A DNA stretch of 64,000 nt from Scortum barcoo (GCA_023238725.1 CM041550.1:21548086-21612085), one strand, 5' to 3'. Numbered from the stretch's first letter, positions 11,168-25,400 are shown. Notes: generated by a model from the letters alone, not told the origin. Program-made: numbers and translations.

Positions 11168-12890
11168 ATAAATAAGTGGTTTGTTGAGGTTAAGGGACAT
11201 TCATCATCATGGTTAAATGATTGGGGTCACACTTAAAAACAACAGCAACATTGATTGTGATTTGGAGATGGGAAACACAGACATTCGCACTTCATCTTGA
11301 TCTTTGATGGCAGGGTTTGATCGGAGTAGTGTGGAAGCGTGGATAAACCTTTTTTCATCTGCTCTCATCACAGCATGAGTCTGATGTCTTTGTAGACAAG
11401 TAAACAAGTTATTTGTTTATGTTTTCAGCCTGCATTTTATACAGGTTTTTCACTCACATCCTCAGACCACACTCACACCATCTGCATCCTCCCTTAAATC
11501 CACCCCCCTCCTACAGCTCTGCACCATAACATAAACACGTAGACAGAAACACACATCTGCACACAAAATACCACTGACGTTAGAGACAGACTGATCTAAG
11601 ATCAAGACAGAAGCTGCCAAAGGAGAGATGAATAAAGGTGTTTATAGGTGTATATACATTTTCACTGAGACAAGACCCGTGAGAAACAGCAAAAAAAAGC
11701 AAATGTTGTGGGAATAAAGCAGACAAACAAGAAAATAGAGGAGGGAGAGGAAGTCATAAAAGAAGAATGAGGGAGTGTGTTTTCAGGGCTCAGATGTGGC
11801 AGGCTGGTAATAAGTCAATTAATCAAACATCTTTGTGAAAATTTTTCAAACTTTTCCTCACATCATCATTTATATGATCTTATATCTTTGTATTATAAAT
11901 GTTATTGTCTTATAAACTTAGTATATAAACATAGTTATTATTTTTTTATTTTACAAATATGTTTGTATATGAAGGTGAATTATGAACAGATATTGTATGT
12001 AACACAAATACTTCCAATGAGATACTTCAGGGTTATGATTTTTACTATTTTCAAAATTGTGTAATTCCTATTTTCAGGGAGTGAGCCTCCCTGATAAACT
12101 TAATTATCTCATTATTATGAGCAAGCGTAGGCTTCCTGAGGTTTAGTGATTGCTGGCAAACAAAAAAGGTTAATTGGTGGCATCTAAAGATGCTGTTAGA
12201 TGGATGTTATGGTCTTTTTAGTCCTTAAGCTAAGCTTGTTGGCCACAGTCTCTAACTTCACTTTTTGTGTATGAAAGTGAGCAACCTCCTTATTTAGCTC
12301 TCAGCAACAAATCAGTAAATTGTATGTTCTTGTAGTTATTAAGCCTTTGTTAGATATAACAAAAGAGGATTTTCCAGTCTGATTTAACGTTTGTATAGCA
12401 TGGTGGATTCTCTGCAGTAATCACTGAACAGTTTATCACTGAGGTGTTAGCTCCATGAGGCACAAGTCTCATTTTATTTTGTCCTTTCTTAGCTGCATTA
12501 AGATCTTTTGACCCTCTTTACCAGCACACACAGTAATAGATTTTACAGTCCAAAATTTCTTTTTAACATAAAAAATATTCTCTTTCTCATTGTCAGAAAT
12601 CTAAAACATCCAGCAAGTATTCACAGTAAATGTTCCTCTTCTATCTCTGCTGGGTGTGTGTTTGTGTGAGTGTTTGAATGCTGTTTTGGAGGTCTTGTAA
12701 GGCAATGATATACCTAACGCTGTGTTAGCAGATGGTGTTTCAGTATCGTGTCCCACAGATGGGGAAACATCTTAGTTTGCAGTGACCCAAACAGAGACAG
12801 AGACAACATTTAAGGTCAAAGCTGTTTTCAATCCTAAGTGTTTTCCTGTGTTTCACCCCGCCGTACCCTTTAACCAGGGCATAGAAGGCC

Positions 12891-12935
<45 letters not shown>

Positions 12936-13068
12936 ACACAAAGTTACTCTTTTCCCACTGGTTTACAGTTTTTAAATGATTACACATTTTTAGTTAGCTC
13001 TGGGTTTTTTGCTTTTTTTCTCTCTCTCACCAGTCATCCATACTTGTCTTTCCCCCCTCACTCTGCAG
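11168..13068. other. ramp1: Non-coding, upstream of ramp1 exon 2 (probably intron 1)
   Basis: This stretch ends in a strong polypyrimidine tract and AG (13020-13068) that serve the ramp1 exon starting at 13069. No signal-peptide exon was recognised here. It contains an (CA)n tract at 12893-12940. Confidence 0.55.
12893..12940. repeat. (CA)n microsatellite
   Basis: A CA dinucleotide run of about 19 units, followed by a short interrupted continuation (GACACACACA), is seen directly. Confidence 0.95.
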
Positions 13069-13204
13069 CCTCTCAGTGTGTGTTGGCGCTGGGATGTGGA
13101 CCCCACTACGAATATGCCATTGATGAGTTCTGCCTGGCCAAATTCCAACTGGACATGAAAGAGCTGGACCAGAGGCACTGGTGTAGCTGGGAGGACACAG
13201 TCGA
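13069..13204 (+). CDS. ramp1: RAMP1, exon with first half of extracellular domain
   Basis: RAMP1 is a single-pass membrane partner of class B GPCRs; with the calcitonin-receptor-like receptor it makes the CGRP receptor. The exon is bounded by a polypyrimidine tract plus CTGCAG and by GTGAGT. It enters with two bases of a split codon, reads SQCVLALGCGPHYEYAIDEF, then CLAKFQLDMKELDQRHWC and SWEDTV, and ends on GA of a split codon completed by exon 3 to Glu. Compared with human RAMP1 it keeps Cys40, Cys57 and the FQ-DM helix motif with identical Cys40-Cys57 spacing (17), and it has a Cys matching Cys27 with one residue fewer before Cys40. RAMP2 and RAMP3 lack the CL--FQ-DM pattern, which supports RAMP1. 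The signal-peptide exon upstream was not found. Confidence 0.93.
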
Positions 13205-15934
13205 GTGAGTAGAATAAACACAGACACACACACAAAGCATGAGAGAGAGAGAGACATCCAAACAGAAACAGATTTACTTTCACACAAATGCAAATGTCAC
13301 ATAATAAGCTTTCCATTTTAAATTTAAATAAGGCTTGGAATCAGCTGTTTCATCCCCCTTGTCCGTTTTAACGCAATAAGAACATTAAACGGCTGAAATG
13401 TGATTGTGAAGTGATCCCTGTAAGCCAACAGCACAATCATGACCACAGATATGATCTTTATTCATAATCTTTGATCCAGCGTAAGCCAGCAAAAAAGAGG
13501 AGGCATTGTTACCAAAAAAAAGAGGCACCAGATTTGTTTATTTCCAGCTGTAGGTCTCTACAATCACCCAGCAATTTGGTCACTTTCCAAAAGCTGATTA
13601 GAAATGGGGTGAGAGACAACAGAGAAAGAGAGAGAGTGGAAAGAGTGGAGGGTGATGAGAGGGATAGGCTGAGACAGTTAGTGTAGAGCACAAAAGCTGT
13701 ACCCCTTTGGCATCGACAGAGATCTTTTGTTCATGTACAAATATTATCTTTGCACTCACTGTAAAAGACGTCCGGCACCCAGGGTTTCCACAGATGCTCT
13801 TACGATTTGAGTGCCAGCCACCGGCATCATTTAGTACCATACCACCCCCCACTTGACTATCAATTTAAAATCATTTGAGCGTCACACTGGTTTGTAATTA
13901 AACAATAAAAATAATAATGATACTATCATGCTGCCTCCTGGATGGACCAGTAAAAGCTCATTACCACCCCCTATTAACAACCCTGGAAGGGGAAGACAAT
14001 GAAGTAAGTGTCATGTAGGTCTGACCTGTGACTGGGTTGTTCTGGACTCATTTGCAGGTCTGCTCTCATGAGAAGTACCAACATTTGCTTTTGAAAGCCT
14101 CTCATACAGCTGTGGGCCTGAGCCAACTGTGTCAGAGAGGGTCTGGAAAAAACAAGCTAAAGTTAAGTTAAGGCCTGTAATCAGTCAGTGCACCAAATAG
14201 TCTTAATATAAATAGTCTACTATTACACTTAAGTGGATAAAATCATACAGACTTTATATATACATTAGACAGATGAGTCTTTTGCATTTCAAAATAAATA
14301 AAAAATTGTCATCAACAGGATCCTGAACCAAAGGCTCTGTTTATGGGCCTCTGTTGTTCACTGTGTGCATGTTTCTTCTAATCCTGATATATGAAGATGA
14401 CACTTACATGCTCAAGTGACAGGTACTCAACAACTAGCTGCTAATCTGTCTGAAAGCAGTAAAGTTGCTCAACTACTCATGTCACAGGCCTCCTCTGCAC
14501 ATTGGGAAACACTGACAGTGTTTTATACTTAAAGAAATAAACAAAAGTTCTGTCTAATAATTATGTAAATCAACAAAAACATATTAATGTGTATCAGCGG
14601 GCTTAAAGACAGAATCCATAACCCAAGTGTAAAGTCTATTTGGGTTATGATAAGCCACGCTGTACGCTGTCTCTGTGAGTATGATTAGATGTCAGCTGAT
14701 GTGATGAGCCATTGATGTTGAAGCATGAATAAAACAGCTGATACCATTCAGCTTATACGTCTGTGTCATCAATGTCATCAGCCCTAATCAATCTTTCAGC
14801 AAACATCTTGGTGAGTAGAGAGTTATTACCATACACTGAAATATAACTTCAGGCATATTAAAAACTCATTCACAGCTATGACATTCAAGTTTTCTTATCT
14901 CTGTTACATATATCATGTCAGTCTCAGAGTTGCAAGGTGGCCTTATGACTTTTAGGCTCTGAAAGACTGATAGAAAGTAAGGACACTATTATCATTGTTA
15001 TATATGTTGTGAAAATGACATGTTAAGGTTTGACAGCTTCATTTACATGCAGATGTCAGTCAGGTGTGAAATATAACTCTATAAACTGCCCCTTCACAGT
15101 TCAAAAGTGTTTGGAGTAAATGAGCAGGGCTTAAAGGTCAGCTTCAGAAGGACTTTTGTCTTTTCATTCAAAATCAGAGAAGAACAATACAGTAAAAGCA
15201 CATTTTAACATACTTCCACATGATGTCATAAAACTGTAACCAATGTAATGTCATGTCATGTTTGGCATCTGTGTTATAATATCTCCTGTGTAGGGATGAA
15301 CACGTTTGGAACACATTATATGTATCTGCTGTGTTTTACAGTGTTTGTGTCCATCTGGCCCAGGACTGCAGATTGAAAGCATTGCAGCTAACTAAATTGG
15401 TTTAAAGCATCTGTTCTCATTGCTTGAAAATATTTTTTTTTGCACATGGTCCCTGACAAGTAAATTTAATTCAAAAGATACTGCAGATTGAGTTGTGGAA
15501 GAAAGTCAAATTTACTTCCCAACATCTTTCAAAGCACAGAGTTCAGTCTATACTTGTTGGACATAAATTGCACGCTGTAAACAACACAAGTGGGATTTTC
15601 TCACTAGTTTGCTAAATTCTGGTTTGAAACCTGCTCACAGAAAACAGAAAAAGCAGAAAAAGGGACAAAAAATTCAAAAACTTGTGAATGGAAGAGTGAA
15701 ATGTCAAAAATGGTTCAGCTGTGTAGAGAAGGTCAAGTATCAGGACAGTTGCTCCCCCTTCGAGGAAAAGCTGCATCCTGGCCAAGATGCCACTGGGGAT
15801 TTCTAATTCAGTTCCAGTGACATTTGGTGTCTGTGTACGTGTCTGAGTGTGAGTGTCCTTTCCTACAAGATAACTCCTTCTGTTCCAAAATGACTCTGCA
15901 TGACACACATATATATATGTATATATACACATAT

Positions 15935-16471
15935 GGCCCTTTTCCACTAGCACCTACTACCTCGGCTCGCCTCGGCTCAGTTTCGTTCGTTTTCCATTAT
16001 AACAGAGTACCACCTCAGCGTGGGTGGGGTCGTCCGTGGCAACGCGGTGGCCGAAACTCCAGCGATGTCATTTGTTATGCGACACAAACACGAAACAACT
16101 ATGGAGGCCACCAGACAAAGAAATGTCTGCACCTCGTCGTTGCTCCGCTGGGGTTGATTTCTGTGCAGCCATCTCTGATCAGTATGTTCGTTGTTGTTAT
16201 TGCGTTTTAAAAATGGCGCGGTTGACTCTTATGAACGAAGTCGCTCTCCTGACTCATCTAGTGACATCACTCCCTGGCCAATCAGTGGCCTGCTGTCTGC
16301 CGACGTCACACATTTTCGGCTCGACTCAGCTTTCGCTTGGAACCCCGGCCAAGTAGGTACTTAGAAAAGTACCTGGTACCAGGTACTAACACACATAATG
16401 GAAACGCATACAAAACTGAGTCGAGTCGAGTCGAAATGCCGCAGTTTAGTAGGTACTAGTGGTAAAGGGCC
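15935..16471. mobile_element. MITE, 0.54 kb, superfamily unassigned
   Basis: The terminal inverted repeats are about 25 bp: GGCCCTTTTCCACTAGCACC left and, from the right end, GGCCCTTTACCACTAGTACC, with 23 of 25 matching. The interior is unusually GC- and CpG-rich for this window and holds GTCGAGTCGAGTCG-type subterminal repeats (16420-16434) echoed by CTCGGCTCGCCTCGGCTC on the left (15960-15977). If one base is added at each end, ATA flanks both sides, but the flank is AT-repeat so this is weak. The family is common in fish. The 110- and 128-residue ORFs across it are not transposase. Confidence 0.75.
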
Positions 16472-16515
16472 AATACATACATACATACATACACACACAG
16501 TATATATACAGTATA
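16472..16515. repeat. (ATAC)n / (AC)n simple repeat
   Basis: A short ATAC run passes into ACACAC and TATATAC, directly next to the MITE end, and blurs its target duplication. Confidence 0.8.
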
Positions 16516-16829
16516 CCCTGTTGCTCATAGATACTAACGCAAAAATACATTAATCTGTCCCCCGTCAATTTAGTGACATCCTGTATGCATTTGGACTCCC
16601 ACAGCCCCTCGACTCATTGTGCTACTTCTTCTGTCAATATGTTGTAGTGTTCACATGAAATCCCAGCATGCAATGAGAAAAGGGCAAGGAAATGCCTGAG
16701 ACGGGTCACCACACCATTACCCACTGGTCAATGCAGCTATATCTCTCTGCTATTCCGGAGCAATAACATGCGTTGGCCTAATGACAGCTGATGTTATCAG
16801 ATATATTTTGGAATCAGATAGAATTCTTT

Positions 16830-16878
16830 TCAAAATTCAAATAAAAAAAAAAAAAAGATTTTTTGATTTGAATTTTGA
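16830..16878. repeat. Short inverted repeat with A/T loop
   Basis: TCAAAATTCAAAT (16830-16842) is followed after an A-rich 23-bp loop by its exact reverse complement (16866-16878). It could form a hairpin. No role is evident. Confidence 0.8.
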
Positions 16879-19800
16879 TGAAAGTCTACTTAACTTTATT
16901 GGAGTGTGACATTTCCATTTCCTACATCATACAACATGTCTGTTCATATCTGAGGTACCCTTACAGGACCACCTGTGTTCTTGTTTTACCTTCATAACTG
17001 TAATCCTGAAAATTACATCCTGACATTACTGCTGACTATTTTTGAATAAATTCTGCTGAGTTTCGGAAGCCAGCCCTTGTCTTCCATTCATTTCTGAACA
17101 TTGTGCTCCATTAGCAGAAGCCTGCCTGAGTTGTGTACTGCTGAGTTGTGTAGCGTATACATAATTTCTCCATTAATCTTTCTCAGTGCGATATCAATGC
17201 ACTTTTGGTGCAAATTGGATTGAAAAGTCTAAACTTGCCTCTGCAGAGCTGATGTTTACTGTGATAAAATACACAAGTCAAGTAAGTTTCAAGCATCTTA
17301 CAATAGATCTTCACATTTTATACAGAGAATTGCAGCAGGAAAAGGGAATTATGTCTGTGTGAAGGAAGTATCTGCTGCACAGTCAATCTGTTGACTCTGT
17401 GATCTTTAATTGAAACTAATCAAATGACTCTAATGCTGGAAAACCTGTGAGCTTTGCTAATAAAGCAGGCAATTTGATGGTGACTTTTATGATAATTCAG
17501 AGAAGAATGCTGCTGAAATGAATCATTTTGCTCTGGTAGTGCCCAGGTATGACCGAGACACTTAGCAGATGGAAAATATGACCAGTCTGCTAATGCGGAT
17601 GGAAGGCAGATGGAAAGACATAGACTCCAGCTGGAGACGAGAATGATAACATGTCACCATCTCAGTTCAATTTGAACATTTTCCAGCATGTTGCTTTAGA
17701 AATTAAAGCACTCAGCGGCCACATTTTAAACACTCGTCTGACACTTGTCTCCACCTGACATAAACAAAGGATGCATCAAATATAATTTATTTCTATATTG
17801 TTGTCATTATATATGTGCTGCTAATAAAAAAAACATCAGTATGTTAATTATTTTTTTGTTTGTCTTCACTGCTATATATCTTTTTCAAAACCTCTCGTGA
17901 AATTATTTTGTGGTTAATGAGAACGTGCCCCTGCTGATGCTGCGCGATCGCTCACCCTCAGCGCCAGTCATCCAAGTCATTATACAAAACAGGCTGCGTT
18001 GTGGTGAGGAAGCAGCTATCAGTATGTTTAGACCGTTTGCTCATTTACAAGGAGCCCTGACACTCAGTGCCAGACCACACAGGCATTAACTAGCCAACAG
18101 TTCGCCACAGACTCTTTATTCCCATCTCTTCACTTCACCTCCATCATGTTTTTTTTTCTCTCTCTCTCTCACTCAGCCATTAAATCTCTCACTAAAGTTT
18201 TCATAGCTTCTGGTGCTGTGGAGCTGCTGTTTGAGGTCAAAGCACCACAGCCTCCTCAATAATACACACGTCACCCAGGTCACTGCCCGTACCGCGAGCA
18301 TGTGCAGGGATTGAGTTACTTCATGTTTAAGGCGGCAAATGGGCCAGTATGGAATTAATTATATCTGAGAAGAAACTGATAAGATACAGTGATTATAAAA
18401 CTGCTGGAGAGAGAAAAACAGGGAATGATAAAGGATTTGGTATTCAGCTGTCATGTCCAATTACTCGGTGCCAGCGGCAACTCCGAACAAAGAAAAGTGA
18501 CAATTTAATTGTTTCAAGCCGCTGGGCACAACTTCTATTATTAAATGTCTGGAACTTTACTGGGGTCTGTTCTGCAGCCATCAGAACAGAAGAGGCCTTC
18601 TGGCAAACAGCTGGGACGAGAATCTGTGTTTTAATCCAATGAACACAGTGATTATGAAATTAATCAGAACTGTTTACCCCGATAAGAGCATTAGCAGAAC
18701 ATCCAATCGAAATTACCATTATTCCTTTGTGTCAAAAATGATGGCAAAGTATATTTCATCTATTGTTTAAAGAGCTTTTAAAGGTTAATTAGAAATTCTC
18801 CTTTATCCTCTAAGCCTGAGTGGACGAGCAGGTGCACGTGTTTGATTGACAGCCGAGCATGAAGGAGCACTGAGACACAATAAAACCAAAATTTGCTGAT
18901 AACCGTGGCATACAATCTGAGAAGACACACCCTTTGCTTGTTTACTGGCTCATCTGGAAAACCCAGGTGTAACACAAGATAAGTGTCCACGCTCGCAGAT
19001 AAGAGCAACACATTAAAGGTGATGTGGGGGTGCAGTTCAAAGCCTGTATCTCTTTTTGTGTTGTGTGTAAATAGGCAGATGGGGCAGGCTTCAAAAGCCT
19101 GTTTTAGGGAGTTTTAGGGAACCTGCTGCGCTTCACTGCTAACAACAAGCTGATCGCAATTATCTGTCTGCTCCACTAACTTGAGTGTCACTGTGACTGT
19201 CACTGGTTCTGTCACACCAACTTGTGAGTGTAGAAACTGTGTTCAACCACAACAAACACTTGCTGGCTTGAAAATGTTAGCTTTCAGCTTTTAGAGGAAG
19301 TAACACAGTCTTACACATACAGAGGTATTTTTTATATCAGATATTCCCCTCTTTTTTGAAAAAAAAAAAACAAATCACCTGACTTTCATTTTACAAAGTA
19401 TCTAAAATGTCCATATGAGAATGCAAAAACAATTCTAAATGCTCAAGAAAGCATGCTGGGTCATATTAGGTGGTGATAAAGTCAATGTCAATGTTAGATT
19501 AAATATCACATAGGAATATTCTGAGCACGCGTAGTGAGTTTATTTTCATTTGGAGGTAGTAACTGGAAAATGATTTATTTATTTGTAGTTATTTGACAAC
19601 TTGTAATCAGCAGTGCTAACCAAATGTAAATGAATACGCAGTCCACCGTTGTTGTTGCTGTTTCAGACAGATGTTCATTGCACGAAGCAACAACAGGTGT
19701 GTGTGAACTGAGGTGTGACATCATCATTCCTTAGAAAAGCTCTGTGTTTTTTAAAAAGGTCAGTTTTCAGTGATCTGAAACATGGTTAGTAGAAAAAGCC

Positions 19801-22224
19801 TTGTTTTACAACATACCTGTGTACATGTGGACAAGCCCTAATTCATACAAAACCTGCCCTTCCTCAATTCAATACAGTCAGGCATTTTGGCACTACAACC
19901 TTGGTTTTTAAACAGTATGGTGGCTAATGTTAACTAATGTCAGCTAATGTCAGCTGACTTTAGATAATTAATATGTCCTGTATTGTATTAGTCTTCTGAG
20001 CCAGTTTGTCCAATTTATGACTCTTTTCTACTCATACATGAAAAAAAATTATTGGAAACATAATTTTCTGTTGAATGATAACATTATCCCAATTACTCGC
20101 AAACTGTATACAAATACAGTAAACTGAAACTAAGAGTATGACCATACATTTTTTCAGTTTGTATAATATACATTTGATGAAAGAAAACAAAAAAAGTTTT
20201 GTTGCCCTCCATATCTTTTTGAAAATTTCAGCATCAACAACTTGAGATAATCTGCTGCCTGTGAATATGTATGGGATCTATTAACTATGCTTTAACTTTT
20301 TAGTCAATCCATCTGCCAACCTCAGCAGCACAGGACCCTGTAGGCTGTATCTGCTCACCCATCCGCTCTCTTACATTACGCACAAATGCACAAACGCACC
20401 TCCTCTAGCATTATGCATAGTTCATAAACACTGCAAACACAACCCGAGCATTCATTAATTTTAATTTTCATTGGCTGTGTAAACATAAAAATAAGACAGA
20501 AACTCTCCAAGGAGAAGTTTTTTTTCTGCTTATTAATCCCTGTAGCCTTCCTTGTCACACGTCTTAATTTTCTCACTTTTACAGTACGATATGCCATCCT
20601 CCTGCCACGCACTGCCATAATGTTCAGAAAAAGGGCCGTGTGATGATTTTTGTGACCTTTTAAGCTGAGGTAACCACTTCGCCTCATGACCAGTAATTCT
20701 CTCAAATCAGCTTGTTCCCGGCAGCCAGCTGGGGTGACAGTAATGCAGGATTACAGTGGAAAAGTTTGCCCCATAAATCCACAGACTGATCTGACGTTTG
20801 ATTAATCCTAATTAAGGCCTAATTTCCTCCATTTGCCCTTGTCTCTGTTGTTCCTACTGCGGGCCGTTAGTTTAAAAATAGCTCCATTTCTTGGTTTTAC
20901 AGTAGCTTTGTTTTCCGTGTGATTGTTGTGAGGGGGGGTATTTTGGTCAGTCAGTCATGCATGCCTGTCAGCCTTCTGTAATAATTAAAAAACCCTTTTG
21001 TGTGTGGGCTCACATCAGGTTACGTGCTAACCCAGGCCAGAAAAACCCAGTGAGCTCAGCGGTGTGGAAAGCTAATTGAAGTTCCCTTTCTGTGGACCTC
21101 AGTGATTAAACGGCTGATTAGTCGGTGATTAGAAATGGAGTGCCGTATGTTTTTACAGCTCTAATGACTGGATAACATCCAGCACTGCCTGGATTGTCCC
21201 GTGGCTGAAGCTGTTATGTAATGCATTACTGATAGCATTAGGACAGCAATCTGAATATTTGACTTGGATGGTTTTTCATTTGTGTTAGCCGCAGACACCC
21301 AGGAGACGAACAGAAAGCAGCTCATCAGGAGCATCTTTACAGCAGACTAGACTGGGGACGAAACATCTCTAATCTGGTCTAGCACACGCAGAAGTCTCCA
21401 GTTTCCATGTGTTTATCACGTGCCTGAATCAAGGAGCAAGTGTAAATATAATGAACATAAGAAAATCTAGCTTTTTGAGCATGTAGGGTGAAGATTTTTG
21501 ATAAAAGTAGTCACTTGTTTTTGAAGATCAGCAAACTGGCTGGCATATATTCCCTTCCACATCCGCACGTCTCGACTGCTGCTGGAAAGGAGAAACCTCT
21601 GCCTTTGTTCTTTTGTTTTTCGTTTTGAGGAGTAAAACATTTCATCTCCTTTTCTCCTCCTTTGTTGCTGTACAAACAGCTCTAAGCCCAGTTCATTATA
21701 TCTTCCCCTCTCCTGCATCATTAGTTTTTTAGGATATTGGCATTTCTTCACCTGAAATATTTGAATTAGGTACTATACAGCGCAGCCCTCAGAGAGACAT
21801 ATCTAATGGCGTTTCCCCTTCTCTAATTGAGCCATCTCCTTGTTCTGAGCCTTTGCATCAATACTGCAAACATTCGCTTTTGACAACTCATCGGTCCCAC
21901 TGGGTTTCAGCTGAAGCAGGAAAGGAATTCAGGATGAGTTTGCCCGGGACTATTCCCTTCCCCTCATTTTATCTTCCTCTCTTTTCTTTGTGTCCCTTTG
22001 CCTTTGTGTTGACACCCCATCTTTTATGTTCTCACATACACACAGTTATCTGTATAACACGCATTTACGCATGGAGAGAAGGTCGAGTTGCCAGAGCTCC
22101 ATATGAGGACATCTAGAGATGCACCTGGACTCACGGACTCATTTCCATTACCTGTGATACCTTCACACATGGACTAAACCCATGAACTCAGTTTATCTAC
22201 AGTTTATTACGACCCATGTATAAT

Positions 22225-22475
22225 TCCATATATGACTGATGATGATGTTCTCTGTACATGTGGCATCTATTGCACATCTGTCCGTCCCAGGGAGAGGGAT
22301 CCCTCATCTGTGGCTCTTCCTCAGGTTTCTTCTTTTTCCCATAAAGGGTTTTTTCCTGACTCGGTTCGATGGTCTAAGGACAGAGGGTGTCACAACTGTA
22401 CAGATTGTAAAGCCCTCAGAGGCAAACGATGTTTGTGATTTTGGGCTTTAAATAAATAAATTTGATTTTTGATTT
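22225..22475 (+). mobile_element. Teleost dispersed repeat with retroelement-like tail
   Basis: The segment crosses TCCGTCCCAGGGAGAGGGAT, then GGGTTTTTTCCTGACTCGGT and ACAGATTGTAAAGCCCTCAG, and ends in a TTTAAATAAATAAATTTGAT tail. This ordered set of blocks is one of the most frequent repeats in spiny-rayed fish and ends like a SINE or LINE 3' end. No internal promoter or reverse transcriptase is visible here. The left boundary is approximate. Confidence 0.65.
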
Positions 22476-25400
22476 GTTGTATGCATCATGGTCCTCGAAA
22501 GGTTTCGTGCTTGTTGTTTGGCGGTCTGGGTTGTCTGAACCTCTGCCCGTGTGTTTTGGACAGCAGCACCAGTAGGTCAGCATGTGTAAATACTTGGCTT
22601 AGTGATGTAAAACGAGCAGGCTGTGGCAACTGAGTTAGTTTATGCGTCCAGATGCTGTTGGGATGTTTCAGTGCGGACAGGAGAAACATTTACACACGCA
22701 CATGTCTAAAATGTACAAACAATCACAGATTTATATATAGAAACACGCACACAGAGCACAGCAGAGGCACACACACAGTCCACATGTGAATATTCACACA
22801 CAGTCGAGGACACGCATGTCAAAAAACAAATGTCAACACACACCAATATTGACTGATTTAAAAGAGAGGGACAGAGGGGAGAAAAGTGAAAACAAATATG
22901 ACCAGATAGAAAACCGTGTGTGTGTTTGGGTGTATTTTGGGGTCTAGAAAAAAACAGCAGGAAACTGTTATGGCATTTCTTTTTCTTTAAGAATCTTTGG
23001 AACTTTGCAAAACATTTGATCACTTTTGCTCTGATGTAGGAAAGAGAAAGAGTTGTACACACACACACATACACACACACACTTGTGCACAAACTCAGAT
23101 GTTCAATCTTCCCCCAGAGGAAAAGGGATGGGGGAGGTTAGCGGAATTACAAAGTAGAACGAAGAAGAAGAACATTTTGTCTGATGTACTCTGTAGTGAC
23201 AGTTTGGCCTGTTTTTATGGGATATCTTTGGTTTGAGAAGGAGGAATTTCTCACTTCCTGCCGCTCTGAGGTGATCTCTCCAAACAGTTATGACAGGAAG
23301 TGTCTCGACAGCATGGTGCAGGTGATGAAGAGGGGCCCAAAACACTTAATTGAGATCCAGATTAAGGTGATGCTGTGGTTCAACAGTGACACCAGGTTGT
23401 GTTTCAAAGAAAACTGGAACAGAAATCTGCATAGACTTGTATCTTTGTGTAATGTGACAACAGTCTTTAATGTTCAATAGAAGCTCCCAGTTTGTGCTGC
23501 ACATCTCTGATGCCTCATGACCCATTTCTCTCCTCGGGATCTCTCTCTTCTCTTATCAGATGTTCTCCTCACTTATAATGAACAAAGGTGTGACAGAACC
23601 AGTGCCAGTCAGAACAGTTTGCGGTGTTGTGAATCTTATCTGCAGTCCATGAATTCGCCACAGGCTGACATCTAGTTAGTTTCTTTATGACAAAAGGTGC
23701 AGAAATGTTTCATCTGCTGTTTTTGTGTGCTCCTGGCTAAATACTGTGGATTTGTATTTCAGGATGTTAACACAGCACTCAGTGTTTGAATGTAACAATC
23801 TATTAAAACTTACAACGTGCCTGTTCTTCACTGAAGTTGGTAAACAAAGAGAGGAGATCATTTACTAACAGATATTAATAAGATAAGATGAATATAAAAA
23901 AAAAATGATAAGATAACGACTTGCATTGAAACAAATTGTTCTCATTAAAACTCATTAAAAAGCAATGATCAACTTCAGGCTTATATATCATCAGAAACCT
24001 AGTTTCAAGATGACATACGCAGTATTTATGAGAGGCTCCACGGGGCTGAAATGGAATAATAATTCAGACTGGAAATCTGTGCTAAGTCCAGGGACACATA
24101 CACAAACACAACAGTCACATACATTTTACTTTTATCACCACACACCAAAAGTACTGCAGAAAACATTAAAGACCTTCAGTTACAAGAGTTAATACAGAAT
24201 AAATATTCAGAAAAATAACTTTGTGAAGGACTGTTTGTTTTGCACTTGGTGTTTCCTCAGAGCTCTGACTGGACTTGTGTTGGTCATAATGGACCTCTGC
24301 AGGGTCTGAGGAGCTGGAGGTACTTTCATCTGGCAGAAAACAGTTCAGAGGTTTTTATTTTCAGTATTATTTCTATGCACACAGGGCCTTATTAAGTGTC
24401 AAAGTCACTAATGAGTTCTTTGAGTCAAATCAGGAATGTCTTGTCTCTCGCTCGTGAACATGACTGTAATTTTGCAGCATTTAGCTTCACTTAGCTCCTT
24501 TTAATGTGCTCCCTCCCTAATGAGCTCCACCTTTTCACACACCCTTTCTTTCTCCTGAGCCGTCCATAGTTTCTCTACAGTGCTCTGCCACACACTGACT
24601 GAGCGTTGTGTTTATGACCGGTGGAGACCGAACGGTCATGTTAAAAGCAGGTCTGAGTGACTGTAGCAGAGTTACCCATTTCATTTTGTGTTTTTAAAAC
24701 TGGAGACCAAAAACAGTCCTGTGTTAAAAAATTGCAAGAAGCCATGTTGATGGGGCTGTGGTGCAGGTACTGATGAGACAATGAGATACAAGTCAGAAAA
24801 TCCACTTTGAGTAATGGATCTATCAGTTTGACGTCTCATTGGAAACCTAAATGCCACACAATGTTCTCTGAGATGTTACAACTGTGTAAAGTTCTCTTTG
24901 TCTGTTGCTGAGATGAAGGTGAGATAAACTGTAGAAGCACACTGTTCCTCTAACAAAGTTATTTACCCAGAATGACACTTTGTGCAGTTACTTTTCAGTA
25001 AAAAGTTGAGCCTGGTTCAACTTTTCTGCTGGATGACTGTGTTTTGCTTGACTTCCCCCCCTAAGCTGTGTCATCAGCCTAAACTCATTCAAATGAATGT
25101 GAGGGCTGCGTATTTTTTTACACAGGGTCAGAGTTGGTCTGAGCGCGGATGAACAGCACAGCATGACCCCTGAGATGTTTGCCACTCCGATGGTAATTTC
25201 AAAAAGAGGTTTAACACTGCTAAATATAAACTGCTCTTGAATATAATATGACTCTGGGTTGTTAGGAGGGCAGCGGCAGACAAAACATCAATGCAAGTGA
25301 GTTTCCCAAGTGACATTTCACTCTTTCCCTTTCAGAAAAATACAACATATTGAAAGGCAGCAGAGTATAGAAGGTGACAGCGTGATATTAGCACATTTTA

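Noticed and set aside
13780..13985. Possible hAT MITE (CAGGGTTTCC ... AACCCTG)
   Set aside because: Only 7 bp of the ends match as inverted repeats and there is no 8-bp target duplication.
15824..16356. Two overlapping frames of 128 and 110 residues
   Set aside because: They lie across the MITE termini and interior, have no protein-like motifs, and owe their length to its GC-rich sequence.
23184..23480. 98-residue frame MYSVVTVWPVF...
   Set aside because: No family recognised, no splice or promoter context, inside the ramp1 intron on the same strand.
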